Positions 1 to 7,749 of a stretch of DNA of 64,000 nt are shown here, piece after piece. Each line of letters begins with the position of its first letter. Within the stretch, counting starts at the first letter, position 1. Position numbers and translations under genes: made by a program. Location of the stretch: the NCBI RefSeq assembly GCF_003751945.1, contig NZ_RJKL01000001.1, positions 558,001 to 622,000 on the forward strand. Reading direction: 5' to 3'. The DNA comes from Couchioplanes caeruleus (lineage in GTDB: Bacteria > Actinomycetota > Actinomycetes > Mycobacteriales > Micromonosporaceae). The notes beneath the pieces were generated by a model that was given only the letters and a program-made list of their open reading frames with translations, ran no database searches and had not been told where the DNA came from.

Positions 1-162
1 CGCATGCAGACGGTGCTGCAGGACATGCTCCGCGCCCTGGAGCGGGTCATCGCGCTGCCCGAGCCGCGGCAGGCTCCGTCGTGGCAGGTGCACTCGAGCC
101 TTTTCCCGGTCGTTCCGCGCCGGAACAGGTCCGGCTTCGACCCCGGGAGAATAGACACCTGA
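1..162 (+). CDS. C-terminal end of an unidentified protein (partial)
   Basis: The window opens inside a reading frame that runs from base 1 to a TGA at 160-162 and gives 53 residues. The first 30 or so codons have the very high third-position GC typical of neighbouring genes, which supports this frame. The fragment begins RMQTVLQDMLRALERVIALP, a probable amphipathic helix, and ends in a basic tail. No family can be assigned from so short a piece, and the true start lies outside the window. Confidence 0.4.
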   Translation, partial: RMQTVLQDMLRALERVIALPEPRQAPSWQVHSSLFPVVPRRNRSGFDPGRIDT

Positions 163-498
163 CCTGGCCGTTCGGCTATGAACCAGCTCACCCCGCCCGA
201 CCGGTGATGACGCAGCGCGCACCCCCGTCATCGACCGTTGACGATCACTTATTGATCCTATCGAGCCCGATCTCCGTACGACCACGTCTGCACCGGCAGT
301 GCAGAGTCACTCTCAGCGAATCTGCACGGCGACTGCCCGCATCGAGCGGTTTGCTTCCCGCCGAGAGCCGCTGTTACCTTCGCCCCGCTTCCGGCGCCGG
401 AAAAACTCAGGAAATTCCGAGCAGCGCAGCAATTTTTTCACTCACTTCGCATTCGTGCGTGAATTTTTGCTGCCCGGCGTCCGGAGAAGGGGGAGGAA
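163..498 (+). other. Leader/promoter region of the tyrosinase operon
   Basis: No gene is supported in these 336 bases, which are more AT-rich than the rest of the window. A possible promoter is TTGACG at 238-243 with a weak TATCGA at 259-264 (15-bp spacer). A hairpin followed by a T-run lies just upstream of melC1 and is listed separately. The AT-rich stretch 400-468 includes two T-runs. The promoter call is tentative. Confidence 0.35.
437..468 (+). terminator. Hairpin plus T-run in the melC leader (possible attenuator)
   Basis: TTCACTCAC (437-445) can pair with GTGCGTGAA (455-463) over 9 positions with one mismatch, and five T residues follow at 464-468. The structure has the form of an intrinsic terminator but ends only 30 nt before the melC1 start and points into the operon. 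It may be an attenuator or the end of the upstream unit. Seen directly; the role is inference. Confidence 0.4.
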
Positions 499-921
499 AT
501 GTCGAACACCAAACGTCGCGACCTGCTCAAGTTCGCCGGCGCCGCCACCGTGGCCGCCGGCACTGGAGCACTCATCGTGCAGGTCACCACCGCCGGAGGC
601 TCGCAGGCCGCCGTCGATGCGCCGGCCGCCGCCGAGCGTCCGAATCAGATCACCGAGACCTACCGCGGCCGCCGGATCGAGATCGGTCCCGCGTCGCCGG
701 CGCAGAAGCAGGCCCAGGCCCACCACCTGACCGCCACCGGTGGCGCGGCCGACCTCGGGATCCGCATCGACGGCGTCCCGCTGCACGTGATGCAGAACGC
801 CGACGGCACCTACACCAGCGTGTCGAACCACTACGAGAGCTTCAAGTCCCTGCGCGAGGTCGCCCGCGCCGCCGTCGACGAGCTCGACGGTGCCCGCCTG
901 CTGCCGCTGCAGCACGGCTGA
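499..921 (+). CDS. melC1: Tyrosinase co-factor / copper chaperone MelC1
   Basis: A 140-residue protein with a twin-arginine signal (KRRDLLKFAGAA, then a hydrophobic stretch to about residue 30). It has the size and sequence style of Streptomyces MelC1, the caddie protein that binds apo-tyrosinase, delivers copper and carries it out through Tat. A strong Shine-Dalgarno (GGGGGAGG) precedes the ATG. The tyrosinase gene follows after 32 nt, the usual melC1-melC2 order. Histidines and a tyrosine in the C-terminal half (THYESFKSL-like region) fit the family. Function is inferred from family and context, with high confidence. Confidence 0.9.
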   Translation: MSNTKRRDLLKFAGAATVAAGTGALIVQVTTAGGSQAAVDAPAAAERPNQITETYRGRRIEIGPASPAQKQAQAHHLTATGGAADLGIRIDGVPLHVMQNADGTYTSVSNHYESFKSLREVARAAVDELDGARLLPLQHG

Positions 922-953
922 CCCCTCCTACTCGAAAGGCGACTGCACCCCAC

Positions 954-1775
954 ATGGGCGTACGCAAGGACCAGCGCAACCTGTCCGCCACGGAGAAGAA
1001 GGCGTTCGTCGACGCCGTGCTGCAGCTCAAGCGCAGCGGCCGGTACGACGCCTTCGTCCGTACCCACAACCAGTTCATCGTCAGCGACTCCGACAACGGC
1101 AACCGCGTCGGGCACCGTTCGCCGTCGTTCCTTCCGTGGCACCGGCAGTTCCTGCTCGACTTCGAGCGGGCGCTGCAGGCCATCGATCCGGCCGTGAACC
1201 TGCCGTACTGGAACTGGACCGTCGACCGCACCGCCACCTCGTCGATCTGGGCCGCGGACTTCATGGGCGGCAACGGCCGCAGCTCGGACGGCCAGGTCAC
1301 CACCGGCCCGTTCGCGTTCAACACCGGCAACTGGACGATCAACGTCCGCAGTGACAGCCGCAACTACCTGCGCCGGGCGCTGGGCGCCGGCGGGCGCTCC
1401 CTGCCGACCGCCACCCAGCTTCAGACGGTGCTCGCCCAGACGGTGTACGACGTCGCGCCGTGGAACAGCACCTCCGCCACCGGCTTCCGCAACCAGCTCG
1501 AGGGCTGGCGCGGACCGGGCATGCACAACAGCGTGCACGTCTGGGTGGGCGGCGACATGCAGACCGGCACGTCCCCCAACGACCCGGTGTTCTGGCTGCA
1601 CCACTGCCACATCGACAAGCTGTGGTCGGACTGGCAGAGGGCGCACCCGACCTCCGGTTACCTGCCGACCGGAAACACCACCAACGTCGTGGACCTGAAC
1701 GACACCATGACCCCCTGGGGCACCGTGCGGCCGGCCGACATGCTGACCCACACCGCCTGGTACACCTACGAGTGA
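954..1775 (+). CDS. melC2: Tyrosinase (monophenol monooxygenase) MelC2
   Basis: A 273-residue type-3 copper enzyme that oxidises tyrosine to dopaquinone for melanin; the length matches Streptomyces MelC2. CuA ligands are H38, H54 and H63 (the last in LPWHRQF). CuB ligands are H191 and H195 in GMHNSVHVW plus a histidine of the WLHHCH motif at 216-217. The frame is open far upstream, but the ATG at 954 is chosen because the protein then starts at the family-typical position and MelC1 ends at 921. It has no signal peptide of its own, as expected for a MelC1-exported partner. A perfect 10-bp hairpin follows the stop. Confidence 0.95.
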   Translation: MGVRKDQRNLSATEKKAFVDAVLQLKRSGRYDAFVRTHNQFIVSDSDNGNRVGHRSPSFLPWHRQFLLDFERALQAIDPAVNLPYWNWTVDRTATSSIWAADFMGGNGRSSDGQVTTGPFAFNTGNWTINVRSDSRNYLRRALGAGGRSLPTATQLQTVLAQTVYDVAPWNSTSATGFRNQLEGWRGPGMHNSVHVWVGGDMQTGTSPNDPVFWLHHCHIDKLWSDWQRAHPTSGYLPTGNTTNVVDLNDTMTPWGTVRPADMLTHTAWYTYE

Positions 1776-1800
1776 CCTGGCCGGGATGACCCGGTGGCAC

Positions 1801-1830
1801 CGGCCCGGGCGACGCCAGTTGCCCGGGCCG
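1801..1830 (+). terminator. Terminator hairpin after melC2
   Basis: CGGCCCGGGC and GCCCGGGCCG form a perfect 10-bp stem around a 10-nt loop, 25 nt after the melC2 stop. There is no long T-run, as is common for actinomycete terminators. Confidence 0.7.
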
Positions 1831-1938
1831 GGATCCCCACCTTGATCAACCCTGCCGTGATCGCAGCCATCGGCAGCCGGGCACCCGACCTGAGACTTCC
1901 GGCCGCATATCCTCACTGAGCTGGGGTAAAGGGTGGCC

Positions 1939-2367
1939 ATGAGCGACACACGGATGCGGCTGGACGGGCCCGCCGAGGCGTCCACCGGGACCCTCGTCCA
2001 GCAGATGACCGAGCAGGTGTCCGCCCTCGTGCGCGAGGAGCTGGCGCTCGCGCGTACGGAGACGGTGGAGAAGGGCAAACGGGCCGGGACCGGCGCCGGA
2101 CTGCTCGGCGGGGCCGGCGTCCTCGCTCTGTACGGTGTCTCCACCCTGCTGCTGACCATCGGCGCCCTGCTGGCGCTGGCCTGGCCGGCCTGGCTGGCCG
2201 CCCTCACGGTCATGGCCGTGGTGTTCACGGGGGCGGCCGTCGCCGCCCTGGTCGGCAAGAAGCAGGTCGAGCAGGCGGTGCCGCCCGCGCCGACCGCCGC
2301 CGTGGCCAGCACCAAGCGTGACGTGGACACCGTCGCGGCGGCCGTACGGGACGGCCGCCGGGGCTGA
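1939..2367 (+). CDS. Phage-holin-family (superfamily III type) membrane protein
   Basis: A 142-residue protein with a polar helical N-terminus (TLVQQMTEQVSALVREELAL) and two adjacent membrane segments at roughly residues 48-78 and 84-106, followed by a short charged tail. This matches the chromosomal actinobacterial holin_3_6-like family, usually called phage holin family protein. These are not necessarily phage genes and their role is unknown. The ATG at 1939 is preferred because AAAGGG sits 5 nt upstream; an in-frame GTG at 1933 would overlap that site. No other phage gene is nearby. Confidence 0.75.
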   Translation: MSDTRMRLDGPAEASTGTLVQQMTEQVSALVREELALARTETVEKGKRAGTGAGLLGGAGVLALYGVSTLLLTIGALLALAWPAWLAALTVMAVVFTGAAVAALVGKKQVEQAVPPAPTAAVASTKRDVDTVAAAVRDGRRG

Positions 2368-2396
2368 GCCTGCGCCACCCGGGGGCACACCGACGG

Positions 2397-2415
2397 CGGA
2401 CACCGCGAGTGTCCG
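2397..2415 (+). promoter_or_regulatory. Perfect 7-bp inverted repeat upstream of the aldo/keto reductase
   Basis: CGGACAC-N5-GTGTCCG lies 36 nt upstream of the reductase start and just upstream of a GATAGT -10-like element at 2440-2445. It could be an operator or the terminator of the holin-like gene. Confidence 0.4.
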
Positions 2416-2451
2416 TTGGACGCCCATGATCGCGGCGGCGATAGTGGCGTC

Positions 2452-3501
2452 ATGATCTACGCCGCCGCATCGGACCGATACACCAGTGGAATGCAGTACC
2501 GCCGCACCGGGAGCTCCGGGCTCGACCTGCCCGTGCTCTCGCTCGGTTTCTGGCACAACTTCGGCGACGACAAGCCGTTCGAGCAGAAGCGGGCCATCAC
2601 CCGGCGCGCCTTCGACCTCGGCGTCACGCACTTCGACCTCGCCAACAACTACGGGCCGCCGTACGGCGCCGCCGAGGTGAGCTTCGGCCAGTTGATGCGC
2701 GAGGACCTGCGGCCGTACCGGGACGAGATCGTGGTCTCGACGAAGGCCGGCTGGGACATGTGGCCGGGCCCGTACGGCCGGGGCGGCGGCGGGCGCAAGT
2801 ACGTGCTCGCCAGCCTCGACCAGTCGCTGAGCCGGATGGGCCTCGACTACGTCGACATCTTCTACTCGCACCGCTACGACCCCACGACCCCGCTGGAGGA
2901 GACCGCCTCGGCGCTGGACGCCGCCGTCCGCGCGGGCAAGGCCCTCTACGTGGGCATCTCCTCCTACGACGCCGAGCACACCCGCCGGATGGCGGCATTG
3001 CTGCGCGAGCTCGGCACGCCGCTGCTGATCCACCAGCCGTCGTACTCGATGTTGAACCGCTGGATCGAGACCGAGGGCCTGCTCGACGCGGCCGCCGAGG
3101 TGGGCGCCGGGGTCATCGGCTTCACCGCGCTGGCCCAGGGACTCCTCACCGGCAGATATCTGCACGGCATCCCGGAGGGTTCGCGCGCCACCCAGGGCAA
3201 GTCGCTGGACCCGGGTTCGATCGACGAGGCGCTGCTCTCGCGGCTGCGCGCGCTCGACGAGGTCGCCCAGGCCCGCGGGCAGAACCTGGCCCAACTCGCG
3301 CTGGCCTGGGCGCTGCGCGATCCGCGCGTCACCTCGCTGGTGATCGGCGCCAGCAGCGTGCGGCAGCTCGAGCAGAACGTGGCGGCGCTCGGCAACCTCG
3401 CCTTCACCGACGACGAGCTGGCCCTGATCGACAAGATCCTCGACGCCGACCTCTCCTCGGTGGACCTCTGGGCAGGCGCACGCCAGGGCAAGGTCACGTG
3501 A
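2452..3501 (+). CDS. Aldo/keto reductase, YghZ/Gpr type (L-glyceraldehyde-3-phosphate reductase-like)
   Basis: A 349-residue NADPH-dependent TIM-barrel reductase. It closely follows the E. coli YghZ pattern: SLGFWHNFG, THFDLANNYGPP, STKAGWDMWPGPYG, DIFYSHRYD, LLIHQPSYSMLNRW. The catalytic tetrad is visible (Asp and Tyr of FDLANNYG, Lys of STKAG, His of YSHRYD). The family reduces L-glyceraldehyde-3-phosphate and methylglyoxal-like aldehydes. The ATG at 2452 is chosen over an upstream in-frame ATG because the protein then aligns end to end with YghZ and a GATAGT element lies 6 nt before it, suggesting leaderless mRNA. A TetR gene with its own operator follows. Confidence 0.88.
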   Translation: MIYAAASDRYTSGMQYRRTGSSGLDLPVLSLGFWHNFGDDKPFEQKRAITRRAFDLGVTHFDLANNYGPPYGAAEVSFGQLMREDLRPYRDEIVVSTKAGWDMWPGPYGRGGGGRKYVLASLDQSLSRMGLDYVDIFYSHRYDPTTPLEETASALDAAVRAGKALYVGISSYDAEHTRRMAALLRELGTPLLIHQPSYSMLNRWIETEGLLDAAAEVGAGVIGFTALAQGLLTGRYLHGIPEGSRATQGKSLDPGSIDEALLSRLRALDEVAQARGQNLAQLALAWALRDPRVTSLVIGASSVRQLEQNVAALGNLAFTDDELALIDKILDADLSSVDLWAGARQGKVT

Positions 3502-3516
3502 CAGTAAGCACTCAAG

Positions 3517-3534
3517 TGAGACGGTTCTGTCTCA
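3517..3534 (+). promoter_or_regulatory. Candidate TetR operator (TGAGAC-N6-GTCTCA)
   Basis: A perfect 6-bp inverted repeat TGAGAC-N6-GTCTCA sits 20 nt before the TetR start. A second GTCTC/GAGAC pair surrounds the start codon itself (about 3549-3568). TACATT at 3542-3547, 6 nt before the ATG, is a plausible -10 for a leaderless transcript. Operator occupancy would block it, fitting autoregulation of the TetR/MFS unit. Confidence 0.55.
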
Positions 3535-3553
3535 TCTGAGCTACATTCGTCTC

Positions 3554-4108
3554 ATGAAGGAACGAGACGACATCCTGCGGGCGGCGGCCGAGTTCCTGGG
3601 CCGCCGCCCGAACGCGACCCAGGACGAGATCGCCAAGGCCGCCGGGGTGAGCCGGGCGACCCTGCACCGGCACTTCGCCGGGCGGGCCGCGCTGTTCGCG
3701 GCCCTCGAGCAGCTCGCCGTGGAGCAGATGCGGCAGGCGCTGCACACGGCCCGGCTCGCGGAGGGCCCGGCCGCCGACGCCCTGGGCCGCCTCGTGGCCG
3801 CCAGTCAGGCCGCGTCCGCCTACCTGGCGCTGATGTACAGCCAGAGCCAGGAATACGACCCCGAGCACCCGCACGAGGCCTGGGCCGAGATCGACGAGCA
3901 GATCGCCGCGCTCTTCCGGCGCGGGCAGGAGGCCGGCGAGTTCCGGCTCGACCTCGGCCCGGCCTGGCTGGCCGACGCCTTCTACAGCCTGGCGGCGGGC
4001 GCGGCGTGGTCCGTGCAGACCGGCCGGGCCGCCGCCCGGGACTTCTCCCACATGATCACCACGCTCCTGCTGCACGGCGCGATGCGCCGCGGCGAGCGAC
4101 CCGAGTAG
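3554..4108 (+). CDS. TetR-family repressor of the adjacent efflux gene
   Basis: A 184-residue protein with an N-terminal helix-turn-helix (about residues 22-48; TQDEIAKAAGVSRATLHRHF, a classic TetR recognition helix) and a helical ligand-binding C-terminus. The transporter gene begins 11 nt after its stop, so the two are almost certainly one operon. Family knowledge predicts that it represses the pump until a drug-like ligand binds. The likely operator is the TGAGAC/GTCTCA repeat just upstream. The ligand is unknown. Confidence 0.85.
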   Translation: MKERDDILRAAAEFLGRRPNATQDEIAKAAGVSRATLHRHFAGRAALFAALEQLAVEQMRQALHTARLAEGPAADALGRLVAASQAASAYLALMYSQSQEYDPEHPHEAWAEIDEQIAALFRRGQEAGEFRLDLGPAWLADAFYSLAAGAAWSVQTGRAAARDFSHMITTLLLHGAMRRGERPE

Positions 4109-4119
4109 GGAGTGACGCC

Positions 4120-5685
4120 ATGGCCGCCATCACCACCGGCTCCGGCCCCGCCTCCGGCTCGGGCACCGCACCGGGCGCGCCGACCCGCTGGCTGGGCTTC
4201 GGCGCCCTGATCCTCGCGGTACTGCTCGTCTCGGTCGACGGCACCGTCCTGGCCCTGGCCATGCCGTCCATCAGCCGGGACCTCGCCGCGACCGGCACGC
4301 AGATGCTGTGGATCGGCGACGTCTACTCGTTCGTCCTCGCCGGCCTGCTGGTCACCATGGGCACCCTGGGCGACCGGATCGGCCGCCGCAGACTGCTGCT
4401 GTACGGGGCCGCCGGCTTCGGGCTCGTCTCCGCGATGATCGCCTACGCCCCCAGCGCGCAGTGGCTGATCGCGGGCCGCGTCCTGCTGGGCGTCGCCGGC
4501 GCGACGCTGATGCCTGCCACGCTCGCACTCATCCGCACGCTCTTCCCCGACAGCAGGGAACGCAGCACGGCGATCGGCATCTGGGGCGCCGCCATGTCCG
4601 CGGGCGCGGCGCTCGGCCCCGTCCTCGGCGGATTCCTCCTGGAGCACTTCTGGTGGGGCGCCGCCTTCCTCATCAACGTGCCCGTCATGGCGGTGCTGCT
4701 GGTGGCCGGCGTCAAACTCCTGCCCGAGTCGAAGAACGCCGAGCCGGGGCCGTGGGACCTGCCCAGCGTCGCGCTCTCCATGGTCGGCTTGTTCGGAGCG
4801 GTCTTCGCCATCAAGGAGATCGCCGCGCACGGGCCGGCCGCCGGAAACGTGAGCGCCGCCGTCGCCGGCGCGGCCGCGCTCATCGCCTTCGCCCGGCGTC
4901 AGCTCAGGCTGCCGTACCCGCTCATCGACGTCCGACTGTTCCGCAACCGCACGTTCACCGGCGTGATCGCGGCCGGCATGCTCTCGGTCCTCGGGCTCTC
5001 CGGACTGGTCTACTTCCTGTCGCAGTACTTCCAGCTCGTCGAGGGTTTCAGCCCCCTCGAGGCCGGCCTGGCCGAGCTGCCCGCCGCGATCGGCTCCATG
5101 GTGCTCGGCGTCCTGGCCGGCGCCGCAGTCCGCCGCACCTCCGTCCGCGCGGTCCTCGGCGGGGGGACGGCGCTCAGCGGCCTCGCCATGGCCACCCTGA
5201 TCACGATCGACGCGTCTACTCCGTACCTGCTGCTCGGCACGGCCCTGTTCCTCATGGGTGCGGGCATGGGACTCGCCTTCACCGTGGCCAGCGACGTCAT
5301 TCTGACCGTGGTGCCCCCGGAGCAGGCCGGTGCGGCGTCCGCGGTCTCCGAGACCGCCTACGAACTCGGCATGGCCCTCGGCATCGCCACCCTCGGCACG
5401 GTCGTCACCGGCGCCTACCGCGGCCTCGATCTGCCGGCCGACCTCCCGCCGGAGCTCGCCGCGGCCCGCGACTCCCTGGCCGGGGCGGTACAGGCCGCCG
5501 TCACACTGCCTCCGGAGCCGGCCACGGCGCTCCTGGACGCGGCCCGGACCGCCTTCACCGACGGACTCGCCCTCGCCACGACGGCCGGCAGCATCCTGCT
5601 CCTCGCCGCCGCGGCCGCGGTGGTGGCCCTCATCAAGCGGCAACGACCCGCCGGACACGAGCACCGCAGGCCCGGAGTGCACTGA
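4120..5685 (+). CDS. MFS drug transporter, DHA2 (14-TM) family
   Basis: A 521-residue polytopic protein, the usual length for DHA2 proton antiporters such as QacA/SmvA. It has motif A (GDRIGRRRLLL, near residue 85), motif C-like LGPVLGGFLL, an early membrane Asp (SVDGTVLALAMPSI) and about 14 hydrophobic helices. The ATG at 4120 has GGGAG 7 nt upstream. Expected role: proton-driven export of cationic or hydrophobic drugs, controlled by the TetR gene before it. Substrate cannot be told from sequence. Confidence 0.88.
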   Translation: MAAITTGSGPASGSGTAPGAPTRWLGFGALILAVLLVSVDGTVLALAMPSISRDLAATGTQMLWIGDVYSFVLAGLLVTMGTLGDRIGRRRLLLYGAAGFGLVSAMIAYAPSAQWLIAGRVLLGVAGATLMPATLALIRTLFPDSRERSTAIGIWGAAMSAGAALGPVLGGFLLEHFWWGAAFLINVPVMAVLLVAGVKLLPESKNAEPGPWDLPSVALSMVGLFGAVFAIKEIAAHGPAAGNVSAAVAGAAALIAFARRQLRLPYPLIDVRLFRNRTFTGVIAAGMLSVLGLSGLVYFLSQYFQLVEGFSPLEAGLAELPAAIGSMVLGVLAGAAVRRTSVRAVLGGGTALSGLAMATLITIDASTPYLLLGTALFLMGAGMGLAFTVASDVILTVVPPEQAGAASAVSETAYELGMALGIATLGTVVTGAYRGLDLPADLPPELAAARDSLAGAVQAAVTLPPEPATALLDAARTAFTDGLALATTAGSILLLAAAAAVVALIKRQRPAGHEHRRPGVH

Positions 5686-5944
5686 GAGGGGCGTCACCGG
5701 CGATCTCACATCGTGGGAGATTGTCGGTGACGTCTCCCGCGTCACACAAGCCGGTGACGCTGCAGGTCATCCCCGCTGTACAGCGCGAGAACGACCTTCC
5801 ACTGTGGCGAAAAGGTCAGCGCGGCGCCGGTGAAACTCCAACGATGGACATCGACGCCGTTGCGCTGCTCGCGGCGCGACGGACGGTATTCGTGGCCGCC
5901 GGACGGACGTCCGGCACGGCCACACGCCATTCGGGGGAGGGCAC

Positions 5945-6175
5945 ATGAATCACACGGGTCAGGACGTTCTGAGGCGGCTCCGGTCACGGCTGACCGCCCG
6001 GAGCAACCGATCGCGCGTCACGTCGACAGGTCATCCGTTCGCCAGAGGCGACTACCGGTCCTCCCGCGACACCGCGGCGAGCAGGCTGCGCGGCGCGGAC
6101 GCGGAGCTGCTCGGCCTGACGGGCCGCCCCAGGCGGCCGAACGCCACTCTGGTCGACTACTACGCGCGCTCGTAG
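5945..6175 (+). CDS. Small basic protein of unknown function
   Basis: A 76-residue reading frame with an excellent Shine-Dalgarno (GGGGGAGGG) before the ATG and a strong 15-bp hairpin right after the stop. Both argue that it is expressed. It is very rich in arginine, has no membrane segment or signal peptide, and ends LVDYYARS. I do not recognise a family. It stands alone between the MFS gene and a relic region. The 5' region (5686-5944) holds no gene I can support. Confidence 0.5.
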   Translation: MNHTGQDVLRRLRSRLTARSNRSRVTSTGHPFARGDYRSSRDTAASRLRGADAELLGLTGRPRRPNATLVDYYARS

Positions 6176-6183
6176 GCCGGACC

Positions 6184-6226
6184 GCCGGCGTCCGCGCCGC
6201 TCTTGCGGACGGGCGCGGACGCCGGC
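6184..6226 (+). terminator. Strong 15-bp hairpin terminator
   Basis: GCCGGCGTCCGCGCC (6184-6198) and GGCGCGGACGCCGGC (6212-6226) pair perfectly around a 13-nt loop. It lies 8 nt after the small basic gene and 7 nt beyond the end of the minus-strand propeller relic, so it may work in both directions. Confidence 0.7.
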
Positions 6227-6233
6227 GCCGGGA

Positions 6234-6389
6234 TCAGTTGCCGAGGTCGCGGACGAACACGTCGATGGCGCCGTTGGTGTCGCCGGGCACGAGGTTCGAG
6301 GCGTACGACTCGAAGGCGACGTATCGGCCGTCGGCCGAGATCGACGGCGAGGTGCTGGAGTCGTTGCGCTGGCCGCGCGTACGCCGCAG
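6234..6389 (-). pseudogene. C-terminal relic of a TolB/PD40-type beta-propeller protein
   Basis: On the minus strand the last 51 codons before a TGA at 6234-6236 read as a textbook PD40 propeller blade: SPSISADGRYVAFESYASNL, then VPGDTNGAIDVFVRDL. In intact proteins such blades repeat many times after a signal peptide. Here the frame upstream becomes unrelated sequence and no start or further blade is seen, so only the 3' end remains. The rest of 6390-6609 contains nothing I can identify. Confidence 0.6.
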
Positions 6390-6609
6390 AGGCTCCTTCG
6401 GGCCTCCAGGCGTCGAATCGTTACCTTCTGTTCGGTCGCCTCTCGGCGCTCTTCCGGCGGACAGGCCGGAGCATTGCCCGTGAAGGCCGGAATCCCTGTT
6501 CCGGCCCCGGAGAGGCCCGGCCGTCCGGCGACGACCACAACGACCGCCGTCAACAGGGGCAGGGAGGGTCGGTTCCGCGGCCGGGGACGGGCTGCCCGAT
6601 ACTCGTGGC

Positions 6610-7116
6610 ATGATCACGCTGGGGGAATCGACAGGTCTCAGGATCGAGCGGGACGACCTTGCCCGCGAGCAGGTTCGGCAGCTCATCGCCGAGCATCTCG
6701 CCGACATGCACGCGACCTCGCCCGCCGAGAGTGTGCATGCGCTGGACCACGGGGGGCTCCGCGCGGACGGGGTGTCGTTCTGGACCGTGTGGGACGGCGC
6801 AGAGCTGCTCGGCTGCGGCGCGTTGAAGGAGCTGGACCCGTCGGCGGGTGAGATCAAGGCGATGCGTACCCGCCCGGAGGCGCGCGGTCGCGGCGTCGCC
6901 GCCCACCTGCTCGCGTTCCTGATCGACGAGGCGCGCACCAGGGGCTACCACAGCGTCAGCCTGGAGACGGGTACCCAGGACTTCTTCGCACCGGCCCGGC
7001 GGCTCTACGGCCGGCACGGATTCGTCCCGTGCCCGCCCTTCGCGGACTACACGCGCGACCCGAACAGCACATACCTGACGCTCCGCCTCGACTCCCCCGC
7101 ACCGGCCGGCGGATGA
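6610..7116 (+). CDS. GNAT-family N-acetyltransferase
   Basis: A 168-residue single-domain acetyltransferase. The acetyl-CoA pyrophosphate loop is visible as RPEARGRGVAAHLL (about residues 91-104), preceded by the beta strand GEIKAMRT and followed by GYHSVSLETG and the typical RRLYGRHGFVPC ending. It resembles the YsnE/PhnO-like group acting on small molecules or amino acids; the substrate is unknown. GATACT at 6598-6603 lies exactly 6 nt before the ATG and no Shine-Dalgarno is present, which suggests a leaderless transcript. Confidence 0.85.
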   Translation: MITLGESTGLRIERDDLAREQVRQLIAEHLADMHATSPAESVHALDHGGLRADGVSFWTVWDGAELLGCGALKELDPSAGEIKAMRTRPEARGRGVAAHLLAFLIDEARTRGYHSVSLETGTQDFFAPARRLYGRHGFVPCPPFADYTRDPNSTYLTLRLDSPAPAGG

Positions 7117-7204
7117 CGCCCGCCTGCGCCGCCGCGGCCGCCGCGGTCACCCCCGTCCGGAAATAGAGAAGCGTCAGCACGCATGGCCGGTTACCGTCCT
7201 GGCC

Positions 7205-7748
7205 GTGGAGAATCCGGACGGGTATTTCGGTGAGCAGGTGGCGGCGCGGTACGACGACCCCTCGTCGGAGATGTTCCAGCCGGAGCTCGTTCACACCACT
7301 GCGGAGGTGCTGGCGCAGCTCGCGGGCACCGGTCCGGCGCTGGAGCTGGGCATCGGCACGGGCCGCGTGGCACTCCCGCTGGCGCGGCGCGGAGTGCCCG
7401 TGCACGGCATCGATTTGTCCCGCGCCATGGTGGCGCGGATGCGCGCCAAGCCTGGCGGCGACCGGATCGACGTCACCAACGGTCCGCCCGTATCCCGCCA
7501 CCGCGTCGCGGTGGGCGTACGACGACTACGACCTCGCCACCCAGGCACTGACCTCGAACTATCTGTTCCTCTCCGGCGGACGGGCCGAACAGCGCAGCAT
7601 CCCCTTCCGCTACGTATGGCCCGCGGAGCTCGATCTCATGGCCCGCCTCGCGGGCCTGCGGCTGAGGCACCGCTGGGCCGGCTGGGACCGTGCCCCCTTC
7701 ACCGGCGACAGCGCTCGGCACGTCTCGGTCTGGGAAAAGCCGCACTGA
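7205..7748 (+). pseudogene. SAM-dependent methyltransferase with internal deletion and frameshift
   Basis: The first about 90 codons from GTG 7205 give the N-terminus of a class I methyltransferase: a YFGEQVAARYDD opening, the SAM loop ALELGIGTGRVALPLARRG and the acidic VHGIDLS strand. After GGDRIDVTNG (about 7485) the frame loses sense. The C-terminus resumes in another frame from 7512 (WAYDDYDLATQ, RYVWPAELDLMARLAGLRLR, HVSVWEKPH, stop at 7748). Relatives are about 240-260 residues, so roughly 100 central residues are missing. The gene is almost certainly dead. TACCGT lies 7 nt before the GTG. Confidence 0.75.
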
Positions 7749-7749
7749 C

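Noticed and set aside
81..953. An N-terminal extension of the tyrosinase frame through the melC1 region
   Set aside because: The frame is merely open. MelC1 in another frame occupies the same DNA, and tyrosinase aligns fully from ATG 954.
1939..2367. Evidence of a prophage from the holin-family gene
   Set aside because: No endolysin, integrase, capsid or tail gene is near. Chromosomal members of this membrane family are common in actinomycetes.
5742..5987. A small minus-strand ORF upstream of the basic small protein
   Set aside because: It has no ribosome site, mixed codon use and no resemblance to any family. It overlaps the start of the better supported plus-strand gene.
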